From positions 1 to 21,298 of the forward strand of contig JAOZPP010000057.1 in NCBI GenBank assembly GCA_029932675.1: 21,298 bases of DNA, written 5' to 3'. The translations under genes were made by a program, and so were the position numbers. The stretch's first letter is position 1. Each line of letters starts with the position of its first letter. This document shows positions 5,856-13,146 of the stretch, one piece after another. The notes under the pieces are model-generated. The model searched no databases. It worked only from the letters and a program-made list of their open reading frames with translations, and was not told where the DNA came from. The DNA comes from a bacterium. Its GTDB lineage: Bacteria; SM23-81; DAOVCL01.

Positions 5856-7624
5856 TAAGGATATTTAAGGGATTGGTTGTTCTCTCCCTCTTGATGACCT
5901 TGGTAGTCTCCTCATCAGGGGGGGAATCTGACCAGCTAAGGTTTAACCGAGCTGTGGAACTCTTCCAGAAGGGGAGGTATCAGGAGGCCTTAGATAACTT
6001 TCTTCTCATCTCCTCAGATTACCCTCATTCCGCTTACATCTCGGCGGTTGATTTGATGGTGGCCAAATGTTACTATCATTTGGGCAGTTTTCAGCAGGCC
6101 ATCGCTGCGGCTCAGAGGTTCCTCCAGGAGTATCCCTCCAGTTCCTATCTGGATAATGTCCATTTTCTCATCGGTAATTGTAGGTACCTCCTGGGTGAAA
6201 AGAGGAAGGCAGCAAAGGAATACTTGGTATGCCTGGAGAGAACGAAGGATGAAAGGTTGAAAGATCTCTCCCAAAGATCCCTTTTGCCTCTCCTTGAGGC
6301 GGAACTCTCCTTGGGTGAGCTGGAACGGCTAAAGGCGGAGGTTAAAGTAGGGAAAGGGATGGTAACCTTCTTTATTGGGAAGAGGAGGTTTCAGACAGGG
6401 GATTGCTTTGGGGCCAGTCGGGCCTTTAAGGAATACATCGATGGTTTCCCTCGAGGGGCCTATATAAAGGAGGCCAGGCGTTTATGGCGTGAGGCTGTAG
6501 AGAGGTTGAAAAAGGTAGTCTATATAGGGGTTCTCACCCCGCTTAGTGGAGAATATAAACCTTGGGGAGAAAGGCTTCTAAATGGGGTGAAGATGGCCCT
6601 GGAGGATTTTGCTCGGGGGGGAGATGTTCAGTTGAAGGTAAGGGATACAGAGGGTGATCCAGTTACCGCAGTCAAAGCTGCCCAGAGTTTAGCCGAAGGG
6701 GGATGTTTAGCTATCCTTGGGCCACTTCTCTCCAGCACCGCGGTAGGTGCAGCATCAGTCTCTCAATTTTTGGGAGTTCCCCTCCTTACCCCCACTGCCT
6801 CCCAGAGGGGGTTAGCCTCCTTAGGGGAGTGGGTATTTCAAGGGAGTGTGGGGGCAGAACTTCAAGGGAAAGCCCTAGCCCACTATGCTATCAAGGATTT
6901 GGGTCTGCAGGAGTTTGCCGTCCTTGCTCCCTTGACCCCTTGGGGGAAGGAGATAAGCAGATGCTTCATTGAGGCGGTGGAAGGAAATGGGGGAAGGATC
7001 TTGGCTCAGAGCTGGTATCAGGAGGGAAGCACTGACTTCAGGGATCAATTTAGGGCTATAAGAAAGCCTCTTTTGGCCAGGGTAGACTCTATCGAATTGG
7101 CCGATGATACAACGGATCTTGATTTCTATACCCCTGGCGGAAAGTTAAAGCCACCTGAGGAATGGATACTCAATTTGGATGGTCTCTTTGTCTCTGCGGA
7201 TCCAGGGGAGGCAGCAATGATCGCTCCTCAGGTGGCCTTCTATGGTCTCCACACCCAACTTTTAGGGGATGGGGGTTGGGGTTCTGAGGAGGTGCGCAGG
7301 GTGGGGGGGAGATATGCTGAAGGGACCATCTTAGTCAACGACTTCTACCCTCAAGGGGAAATCTGGGAGGATTTTCAACGGCGCTTTGCGAAGAGGTTTG
7401 GCTACAAACCGGATAGGGTGGTTACTCTCTCCTATGATATGGCCTCCCTGGTTTTGAAAGCTCTTGGCAAGGGGATCAGGGATAGGGAAGGGTTGAGGGA
7501 GAGCCTCTTGGCGTTGAACGGGTATCAGGGGGTAGGGGGGAGGATAGCCTTTAATCCCAGTGGGGAGAACAGTGAGGTGGTTATCTTGAAGATAGAGGAG
7601 GGGAAGGTGGTGAGGTTGAAATGA
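5834..7624 (+). CDS. Secreted TPR + type-1 periplasmic-binding protein (LpoA/LivJ-like)
   Basis: This 596-residue protein has three parts. Residues 1-30 are a Sec signal peptide (LVVLSLLMTLVVSSSGG) without a lipobox Cys, so it should be soluble in the periplasm. Residues about 36-225 are tetratricopeptide-like helices (FNRAVELFQKGRYQEALDNF, CYYHLGSFQQAI, GNCRYLLGEKRKA), as in BamD/YbgF proteins. From about 226 to the end runs a type-1 periplasmic-binding fold (VYIGVLTPLSGEYKPWGERL, LAILGPLLSSTAVGAASV, VPLLTPTAS, DGLFVSADPGEAAMIAPQVA, QLLGDGGW). This fusion resembles LpoA-type penicillin-binding-protein activators as well as branched-chain amino acid receptors. No permease or ATPase genes are adjacent, which argues against transport. 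The ATG at 5834 has only a poor ribosome site; the signal peptide supports it. The stop overlaps the next ATG by four bases. Confidence 0.85.
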   Translation: MKIWPVSIRIFKGLVVLSLLMTLVVSSSGGESDQLRFNRAVELFQKGRYQEALDNFLLISSDYPHSAYISAVDLMVAKCYYHLGSFQQAIAAAQRFLQEYPSSSYLDNVHFLIGNCRYLLGEKRKAAKEYLVCLERTKDERLKDLSQRSLLPLLEAELSLGELERLKAEVKVGKGMVTFFIGKRRFQTGDCFGASRAFKEYIDGFPRGAYIKEARRLWREAVERLKKVVYIGVLTPLSGEYKPWGERLLNGVKMALEDFARGGDVQLKVRDTEGDPVTAVKAAQSLAEGGCLAILGPLLSSTAVGAASVSQFLGVPLLTPTASQRGLASLGEWVFQGSVGAELQGKALAHYAIKDLGLQEFAVLAPLTPWGKEISRCFIEAVEGNGGRILAQSWYQEGSTDFRDQFRAIRKPLLARVDSIELADDTTDLDFYTPGGKLKPPEEWILNLDGLFVSADPGEAAMIAPQVAFYGLHTQLLGDGGWGSEEVRRVGGRYAEGTILVNDFYPQGEIWEDFQRRFAKRFGYKPDRVVTLSYDMASLVLKALGKGIRDREGLRESLLALNGYQGVGGRIAFNPSGENSEVVILKIEEGKVVRLK

Positions 7625-7851
7625 AGGGAAAGCTCGACGATGATGTAGCCCTGAGGATAGTGATGGGGGATAAGGAAAAGGAGGTGAGCTACAGGGAGCT
7701 CTGCCTTTCCAACAACCTCTCCCAAGAGGCATTGGTTAGTTTGCTGGTGAAAAAGAAGTTAATAGACCCCAAGGAGCTCTTAGAGGAGATCAAAAGGGTA
7801 AAGGAGGAGAGGTATAGACCGGTAGGTGATGGGGCCCACGCCGCGAGATAA
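7621..7851 (+). CDS. Small helical protein of unknown function
   Basis: This 76-residue protein has no family I recognise. It is mostly charged and predicted helical: DDVALRIVMGDKEKEVSYREL may include a beta-hairpin, then SQEALVSLLVKKKLIDPKEL and EEIKRVKEERYRPVGD form amphipathic helices. The SYRELC...LSQEALVSLLVKKKLI pattern looks like a small winged-helix or helical-bundle piece, but that is guesswork. It has no signal peptide or membrane segment, so it should be cytoplasmic. It overlaps the upstream gene by four bases (ATGA) and the downstream membrane gene by about 23, which is evidence of translation as part of the chain 5834-13076. Confidence 0.7.
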   Translation: MKGKLDDDVALRIVMGDKEKEVSYRELCLSNNLSQEALVSLLVKKKLIDPKELLEEIKRVKEERYRPVGDGAHAAR

Positions 7852-8260
7852 AACTTTGCACTGGAAGGTGCATCCTCTGAGGCGGGATTGGAGGGTAACT
7901 ACGGGGGTTATCGTTTTGCTCTTCTTGGTTTGGTGGGGGGTCTGGTTGTGGACGAAGAGCAAACCCCTTACCTTCCTTTCTGTAATTATTATGTTGGTCT
8001 CCCTTTCCTCTTTCTTCCTCCCGGTAACTTTCTCCCTTAGTGAGGAGTCTGTGACGGTGAAATCCCCATTTTCCACCAAAGAGAAAAAGTGGGGGGAATT
8101 CAAAAGCTTCTGGATAGATAGGCATGGGGTCCTTTTGAGCCCTTTTAAGGGGAGGTCGAGGTTGGAATCCTTTAGAGGTTTATACATTAGGTTCTCCGAT
8201 AATAAGGAGGAGGTAGTGGAGTTCATCCAGCGGAGGTGGAGGGGGAATGGATTGGCTTAA
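7829..8260 (+). CDS. Two-helix membrane protein with PH-like soluble part
   Basis: This is a 143-residue protein of unknown function. Two hydrophobic segments (TTGVIVLLFLVWWGVWLW at about 24-41 and LTFLSVIIMLVSLSSFFLPV at about 47-66) form a membrane hairpin. A soluble C-terminal part follows with alternating strands (TFSLSEESVTVKSPFSTKEKKWG, FKSFWIDRHGVLLSPFKG, GLYIRFSDNKEEVVEFIQRR). Its layout, W(G/E)EFKSF...GV.LSPF then a final helix, resembles the bacterial PH-like domain of small YdbS/DUF-type membrane proteins, which I offer as a suggestion. The ATG at 7829 is preferred to the adjacent GTG at 7826. A GTG at 7868, closer to a GGAAG, is possible and would remove 13 residues. It overlaps genes on both sides. 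Confidence 0.72.
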   Translation: MGPTPRDKTLHWKVHPLRRDWRVTTGVIVLLFLVWWGVWLWTKSKPLTFLSVIIMLVSLSSFFLPVTFSLSEESVTVKSPFSTKEKKWGEFKSFWIDRHGVLLSPFKGRSRLESFRGLYIRFSDNKEEVVEFIQRRWRGNGLA

Positions 8261-8564
8261 GAAGGCTTTCTCCATCGAGAGGAAAGGATCTACCCTTACC
8301 CCCAAGCAGGAAGAGCTCCTGGATAAGCTGGCCAAGAAGATAGCTAAATGGCAGATGGGGGTCCCAGCGATAATGTTCTTGGAATCAATAAAGCCATTGA
8401 GTTTCATCGGGAGCCAGGTCCTTGTTTTTCTTGATCCGTTGGTTAAGTCGGTGTTTACCTCCTCCGATTACGATGAATATACTAAGTTAATGGAGGACAG
8501 GGGGAATGTGGAACTTCTCATCCGCAAGATAGAAGACCTAACCTCCAAGGAGAAAGGAGGGTAG
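8247..8564 (+). CDS. 105-residue protein upstream of the MutL-type ATPase
   Basis: This conserved-looking small protein has no family name I can give. Residues 1-35 are basic and helical (WLKKAF, LLDKLAKKIAKW). The middle (about 38-68) is moderately hydrophobic: VPAIMFLESIKPLSFIG and SQVLVFLDPLVKSVFTS, with two Pro breaks. It could be a peripheral membrane hairpin rather than a true spanning segment. The C-terminus is an acidic helix (YDEYTKLMEDRGNVELLIRK). Two purine-rich ribosome sites (GGAGG at 8232-8236 and GGAGGGGG at 8238-8245) precede the ATG. It overlaps the preceding gene by 14 bases. Its stop is immediately followed by the ATPase ATG, with AAAGGAGG in its last codons, so the two are expressed as a pair. 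Confidence 0.75.
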   Translation: MDWLKKAFSIERKGSTLTPKQEELLDKLAKKIAKWQMGVPAIMFLESIKPLSFIGSQVLVFLDPLVKSVFTSSDYDEYTKLMEDRGNVELLIRKIEDLTSKEKGG

Positions 8565-10388
8565 ATGACGAAGAGCCCTGAGGAGATAAATGTTATTCTG
8601 GCCACAGACTGTGGTAGCACAACCACAAAGGCCATACTTATAGAAAAGAGGGGGAAGGAATATAGGCTGATTGTGCGCGGTGAGGCTCCAACAACCGTGG
8701 AGGCCCCCTTTGAAGATGTGACCATGGGGGTACTCAACGCAGTTGCGGAAGTGGAGGAGCTATCAGGAAGGAAATTGCTCACTCCTCAAGGGAAGATAAT
8801 CTCTCCGGCCAAGAATGGGGAGGGGACGGACATCTATATCTCCACCTCCAGTGCAGGAGGGGGGTTGCAGATGATGGTGGCTGGGGTGGTGAGGAGTATG
8901 ACTGCAGAAAGTGCAGAAAGGGCCGCCTTAGGGGCAGGGGCTATAGTGATGGATGTAATTGCCTCCAATGACAAGAGGCTCCCCCATCAGCAGATAGAGA
9001 GGATAAGGCAGCTTAGGCCGGATATGATCCTCCTCTCTGGTGGAATAGATGGGGGGACTACGACCCATGTTGCCCAGCTAGCCGAACTGATTGCTGCCGC
9101 AGACCCCAAACCGAGGCTGGGTATTGGTTATAAACTCCCGGTGATCTATGCCGGAAATGTTGATGCGCGGGAGGCGGTCAAGGCTCCATTGGCTGCCAAA
9201 ACTGATCTGGTGATCGTCGATAACATCAGGCCGGTATTGGAGAGGGAAAATCTCAAACCGGCCAGGGACAAGATCCATGACCTCTTCATGGAGCACGTAA
9301 TGGCTCAGGCCCCCGGATACAAGACCCTTATGTCCTGGACAGATGCCCCCATTATGCCCACCCCGGGAGCTGTAGGGGAGATCATCAAGACCATCGCCGA
9401 GAAGGAAGGGATAGAGGCGGTGGGAGTGGATATTGGGGGTGCCACCACTGATGTCTTCTCCGTCTTTCAAGGGGTCTTCAATCGCACGGTGAGCGCCAAC
9501 TTAGGGATGAGCTATTCCATCTCCAATGTCTTCGCTGAGACAGGGGTGGAGAACATTATGAGATGGGTCTCTTTTCCCTTAGATGAAAGGGAACTGCGCA
9601 ACTGGGTGCGCAATAAGATGATTCGCCCCACAACCATCCCCCAGTTAATGGAGGAACTCATCGTCGAGCAAGCCATTGCTAAGGAGGCCTTGAGGTTGGC
9701 CTTCGAACAGCATAAATCGTTTGCTACCACCCTTAAAGGGGTGCAGAAGCAGCGGACGATAGCTGATGCCTTTGATCAAAGCGCATCTGGGGCCACCTTG
9801 GTGGATATGATGAGCCTGGATATTTTGGTGGGCAGTGGTGGGGTTCTCTCCCATGCGCCACGCCGTAACCAAGCGGCGATGATGCTCATCGATGCCTTCT
9901 TGCCTCAGGGGATAACAAAATTGGCTGTGGACAGCATATTTATGATGCCCCAATTGGGGGTTCTCTCTACCATTCACCCGCAAGCGGCCACCGAGGTCTT
10001 CGAAAAGGACTGCCTCATCCACTTAGGCACCTGTATAGCTCCGGTAGGTGAGGGGAAGGCAGGCAAGGAGTGCCTGAAGTATCAGGTTCAACTCCCTGGG
10101 GGGGAGAAGGCAGAGGGCTCGCTGACCTATGGGGAGCTTAAACTCATTCCCTTAGGAGTAGGTGAAGAGGCCAAGGTGACTCTGGACCCAGCTCGAGGGT
10201 TTAATGTGGGAGAAGGTAAGGGAAGCCGGGTGGAGGCTGTAGTTCCTGGAGGGGTGGTGGGGATAATAATTGACTGTCGGGGGCGTCCTTTCTCCCTTCC
10301 TCCCACTGAAGGGGAGAGGATCGCCAAGCTTAAAGAGTGGATGTTGGAGATGGCCGCCTATCCCTCAGAGGCTCTGAAGAGGGTTTAA
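8565..10388 (+). CDS. glmL: MutL/GlmL-type ASKHA ATPase (glutamate mutase L family)
   Basis: This 607-residue protein belongs to the acetate kinase/hsp70/actin superfamily group first named MutL in Clostridium glutamate mutase clusters. It is unrelated to DNA mismatch-repair MutL. The phosphate-1 loop is VILATDCGSTTTKAILIE (about residues 11-28), and the phosphate-2 motif VGVDIGGATTDVFSV comes near residue 290. The conserved STSSAGGGLQMMVAGVVR, LSGGIDGGTTTH and VGSGGVLSHAPR elements are present. Full length and no lesions suggest an active protein. In characterised neighbourhoods the family is found with B12-dependent aminomutases and is thought to reactivate or load cofactor, but no mutase gene is in this window. 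The ATG follows the upstream stop directly, behind AAAGGAGG. The next gene's ATG follows its TAA with no gap. Confidence 0.9.
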   Translation: MTKSPEEINVILATDCGSTTTKAILIEKRGKEYRLIVRGEAPTTVEAPFEDVTMGVLNAVAEVEELSGRKLLTPQGKIISPAKNGEGTDIYISTSSAGGGLQMMVAGVVRSMTAESAERAALGAGAIVMDVIASNDKRLPHQQIERIRQLRPDMILLSGGIDGGTTTHVAQLAELIAAADPKPRLGIGYKLPVIYAGNVDAREAVKAPLAAKTDLVIVDNIRPVLERENLKPARDKIHDLFMEHVMAQAPGYKTLMSWTDAPIMPTPGAVGEIIKTIAEKEGIEAVGVDIGGATTDVFSVFQGVFNRTVSANLGMSYSISNVFAETGVENIMRWVSFPLDERELRNWVRNKMIRPTTIPQLMEELIVEQAIAKEALRLAFEQHKSFATTLKGVQKQRTIADAFDQSASGATLVDMMSLDILVGSGGVLSHAPRRNQAAMMLIDAFLPQGITKLAVDSIFMMPQLGVLSTIHPQAATEVFEKDCLIHLGTCIAPVGEGKAGKECLKYQVQLPGGEKAEGSLTYGELKLIPLGVGEEAKVTLDPARGFNVGEGKGSRVEAVVPGGVVGIIIDCRGRPFSLPPTEGERIAKLKEWMLEMAAYPSEALKRV

Positions 10389-13076
10389 ATGAGGTTTTTT
10401 CTTCTCTTCCTCTTCCTTCCTTTGCTCGAGGGTAATCCCTCCCCCCCGCTGGATGGGTGTATAGATCCCCTTCCCTGGATTAGTCAAGGAGTAGTTGGGC
10501 CAATGGGGCATTCTGCTTCCGGATGGGAGGGAAAGGAGTTCCAGCTCAACGAAGAGGACTATCCTGGGGGATTTCCCCAGTGGTATCCGGCCATAGCCTC
10601 CCTTTCCGATGGCCGCTTTGTGGCCGTCTGGATGGATGAGCGCAATGGTGATTATGATATATATGCTCAGATGTTGGGGGGGGATGGTGAACCTTGGGGT
10701 GAAAGTGTGCGGGTCAATGATGATTGGGGAGGGGCAAATCAGTGGACCCCAGGGATTGCCTCCGATGGGGAAGGGAGATGGGCTGTGGTTTGGAGCGATT
10801 ACCGGGAGGGGAAGCCAGAGATATACGCCCAGATATTCGCTGGAGGGAGAAGGGGAAGGAATTTTAAGCTTAGTCAGGGTAAGGGGGCAGAAAGGTATTA
10901 TCCAGATGTAGCCGGATGGAAGGGGATGTTCCTTGCCGTTTGGGAGGACCGCCGGGATGGTGAGCCGGACATCTATGGGCAGTTCTTTGATCTCGATTCC
11001 CTTTGGGGGGACAACTTCAAACTCAATGATCCCACCCCGCGGGCTTCGCAACGTTATCCCCAGGTGGCCTCCTCTGGGGATGGGGTCTTTTTTGTGGTTT
11101 GGCGGGACTACCGGAAGGGACCAGCTCATATCTTTGGCCAATTCATCAAGGAAAGTGGCAAAACTTGCGGAGATAATTTCTGGGTGGATGATGATAGCTT
11201 AGGGTATGCGGCTTGGTATCCCTCAGTAGCGGGGAGCGAAGGGTTTGTGGTGGCCTGGGAGGAATGGATGGGTGAGGATTACGACGTCTTTGCTCGCAGG
11301 TATGATTCCCAAGGGAGGGCCCTTGGCAAAGTGATAAGGGTAAGCCAAGACCCCACCCAGAGCGAACAGTCTCTACCCTCAATAGGTGCAGATTCAAGGG
11401 GCTTTCTTGTTTCCTGGGCCGATAAGAGGGAAGGCAACTATGATATCTACGCGCAGAGGTTTGACCGAGAGGGCAACCCTCAGGGGGGGAATTTTCGGGT
11501 AGATGATGATCAGTCTGAAGCCGATCAGCTTTGGCCCACGACGGCTTGTGGGAGGGATGGGTTTTGTATCTGTTGGCGAGACCGCAGGGAGGGGTTGGCC
11601 CAAGTATTTGCACAAGGTTATGACTCCATTGGGGGGCCAGAGGGCTGTAACTTTAAGCCCGGGGGGGATATTGGAGGCGCCCATCAACTTTCCCCCTCCT
11701 TGGCCTCTGACCACCAAGGGTTGACCCTCTCGGCCTGGGAGGATTATAGGTGGGGAAAGGCTAAGCTCTGTGGACAGTGGTTTACCAGGGATGGTCAGCT
11801 TTTAGGGGGGAATTTCCTCATCCAGGAGAGGCCCTGGCCTTGTACCCAACTCTCTCCTCAGGTGGCCACCAATGAAAAGGGGAGATTCTCCCTAAGCTGG
11901 ATGGAGTGGGAGGAGGGGGACTGGGATGTCTGGCTGAAGGCTTGGCCAGGGAGTAGCATTAGGGTTAATGATCAAAGCCTCGGCTTTCAGGGTTTTCCTT
12001 CCCTAAGCTATGGAAATAATGGACTCCTGTTGGTCTGTTGGGAGGATTGGAGGGAGGGGTATGGGATCTTTTGTCAAGTTTATGATTCTACCCTTTCACC
12101 TCTCGGTTCAAACTTCCGGATAGACGAGGGGACAAGGGATTCTTATCGGGATCATCCTTGGGTAGATGGAGCGAAAGGCTTTGCTACTGTGTGGAGGGAA
12201 CGCTTATATGACGGTTTTCAATGGGATTCTCACATCTATATTCAGATTTTGGATAGCTTGGCCCACCCAATTAGGGGAAACTTCCGAGTTGGCCAAGAGC
12301 AGTCCTACCAGTTGTCCCCCCAGGTGGCTTATGGTCGAACCAACGAGTTTTGTGTAGTCTGGATATCCAAGGAGGGCGAAGAGAAGGATATCTATGCTCA
12401 GTGGTTTGATAATTATGGTTTAGCTCTTACGGATCCGGTTAGGGTTAACGACGATGTTTTTGGGACAACCCAGGTTGACCCAACCGTGGTTGGTCATCAA
12501 GGGAGGTATATCATTGGCTGGACCGACTACAGGGAGGGGGATGGGGATATCTATTTCCAAAAGTTTAAGGCACCAGGGGTTAGGGAAGGGGGAAATTTTC
12601 GATTGAACTTAGATCCAGGAGGAAAGGGTCAAGGCAAACCCGCTTTTTTCGTTGCCGATACCCTGCTTATGGCCTGCTGGGAGGATAGTCGGGTCCCCGG
12701 AGATGGATGGGACATCTGGGCGAAGGTGTGTAGTTGGAAGGGGACAGGGGTAGATGATGAACCTTCTTTAAGCCCTGGGGTCAGTTCATTTACCCTCTCT
12801 CAGAATTATCCCAATCCGTTCAACTTGGCTACAGCTATCAGCTATCGGCTGTCAGCGGTCAGCACCCAGGGATCAGCAGTCAGTTTAAAGATTTATAACA
12901 TCCTGGGGAAGGAAGTGAGGACGTTAGTAGCCAGTAGCCAGAAACCAGGGGAGTATCAGGTGATTTGGGATGGAAAGGACGATAGGGGCAGGCCGGTGGC
13001 TAGTGGAGTATACGTTTGTAAGTTAGAGGTTAAGGGTAAAGTGAGAAAGACGAGGAAATTGGTGGTTTTGAGGTGA
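10389..13076 (+). CDS. Secreted 14-repeat beta-propeller-like protein, T9SS/FlgD C-terminus
   Basis: This 895-residue extracellular protein has a signal peptide of about 16 residues (MRFFLLFLFLPLLEGN). About 14 repeats of roughly 52 residues (residues 60-785) each carry a core of the form F..VW.D.R.G..DIYAQ, as in VWMDERNGDYDIYAQ, WSDYREGKPEIYAQ, WEDRRDGEPDIYGQ and WADKREGNYDIYAQ, followed by G.NF.VNDD. Asp-rich loops suggest ion binding. Fourteen blades would make two seven-bladed propellers, which is inference. Residues 800-895 are a FlgD-like Ig/T9SS sorting domain (LSQNYPNPFN, then SLKIYNILGKEVRTLV and GVYVCKLE), pointing to secretion and surface attachment. It sits directly behind the MutL-type ATPase without a gap. 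A ligand is not predictable; adhesion or substrate binding is plausible. Heptamer repeats interrupt the sorting domain. Confidence 0.88.
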   Translation: MRFFLLFLFLPLLEGNPSPPLDGCIDPLPWISQGVVGPMGHSASGWEGKEFQLNEEDYPGGFPQWYPAIASLSDGRFVAVWMDERNGDYDIYAQMLGGDGEPWGESVRVNDDWGGANQWTPGIASDGEGRWAVVWSDYREGKPEIYAQIFAGGRRGRNFKLSQGKGAERYYPDVAGWKGMFLAVWEDRRDGEPDIYGQFFDLDSLWGDNFKLNDPTPRASQRYPQVASSGDGVFFVVWRDYRKGPAHIFGQFIKESGKTCGDNFWVDDDSLGYAAWYPSVAGSEGFVVAWEEWMGEDYDVFARRYDSQGRALGKVIRVSQDPTQSEQSLPSIGADSRGFLVSWADKREGNYDIYAQRFDREGNPQGGNFRVDDDQSEADQLWPTTACGRDGFCICWRDRREGLAQVFAQGYDSIGGPEGCNFKPGGDIGGAHQLSPSLASDHQGLTLSAWEDYRWGKAKLCGQWFTRDGQLLGGNFLIQERPWPCTQLSPQVATNEKGRFSLSWMEWEEGDWDVWLKAWPGSSIRVNDQSLGFQGFPSLSYGNNGLLLVCWEDWREGYGIFCQVYDSTLSPLGSNFRIDEGTRDSYRDHPWVDGAKGFATVWRERLYDGFQWDSHIYIQILDSLAHPIRGNFRVGQEQSYQLSPQVAYGRTNEFCVVWISKEGEEKDIYAQWFDNYGLALTDPVRVNDDVFGTTQVDPTVVGHQGRYIIGWTDYREGDGDIYFQKFKAPGVREGGNFRLNLDPGGKGQGKPAFFVADTLLMACWEDSRVPGDGWDIWAKVCSWKGTGVDDEPSLSPGVSSFTLSQNYPNPFNLATAISYRLSAVSTQGSAVSLKIYNILGKEVRTLVASSQKPGEYQVIWDGKDDRGRPVASGVYVCKLEVKGKVRKTRKLVVLR
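10600..12740 (+). repeat. About 14 degenerate tandem coding repeats of roughly 156 bases
   Basis: Fourteen W(x)D/E-(x)-R-(x)-G...D-I-Y cores can be counted from residue 77 to residue 764, a mean spacing of about 52 residues. The repeats differ at most third positions, so they are an old protein repeat and not a recent DNA duplication. The weakest copies are the eighth (WEDYRWGKAKLCGQ), ninth (WMEWEEGDWDVW) and eleventh (WRERLYDGFQWDSHIY). Confidence 0.8.
12829..12884 (+). repeat. Heptanucleotide repeat inside the first sorting domain
   Basis: Eight consecutive 7-base units with the consensus NNTCAGC (for example TATCAGC, TGTCAGC, GGTCAGC, GATCAGC) run in exact register from 12829 to 12884. 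They encode the stretch TAISYRLSAVSTQGSAVS between the NYPNPFN motif and SLKIYNIL. The same kind of repeat recurs at 15950-15984. Confidence 0.8.
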
Positions 13077-13097
13077 GAGGTGTTGGGTGGGAGGCGA

Positions 13098-13133
13098 GAA
13101 CTGAATACCGATAAGCTGAAAAGCGAATAATGG
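13098..13133 (-). repeat. Degenerate heptamer-like repeat in the intergenic gap
   Basis: Read on the minus strand, the gap between the two secreted-protein genes contains TTCAGCT, TATCGGT and ATTCAGT in series, resembling the TCAGC heptamers in the flanking genes but in the opposite orientation. It is short and degenerate, so it could be chance. Confidence 0.4.
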
Positions 13134-13134
13134 A

Positions 13135-13141
13135 AAGGAGG
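13135..13141 (+). promoter_or_regulatory. Strong Shine-Dalgarno for the M1 peptidase
   Basis: AAGGAGG (13135-13141) lies 5 bases before the ATG at 13147. It indicates independent initiation after the 70-base gap. No promoter is seen in that gap. Confidence 0.65.
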
Positions 13142-13146
13142 GGGAG

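Noticed and set aside
5834-5932. Lipoprotein signal on the TPR-binding protein
   Set aside because: No Cys follows the hydrophobic stretch; the signal ends SSSGGES.
8565-10388. DNA mismatch repair MutL by name
   Set aside because: The protein has ASKHA ATPase motifs (DCGSTTTK, DIGGATTD) and no GHKL motifs, so it belongs to the glutamate mutase L family.
10365-11141. Long open frame on the minus strand across the start of the repeat-protein gene
   Set aside because: It is Pro/Ile/His-rich and shadows the strongly supported signal-peptide and repeat-bearing + strand protein; it has no family resemblance and no ribosome site.
10600-12740. CRISPR or DNA tandem array in the repeat-rich gene
   Set aside because: Repeats are conserved only at the protein level with diverged third positions and no spacers.
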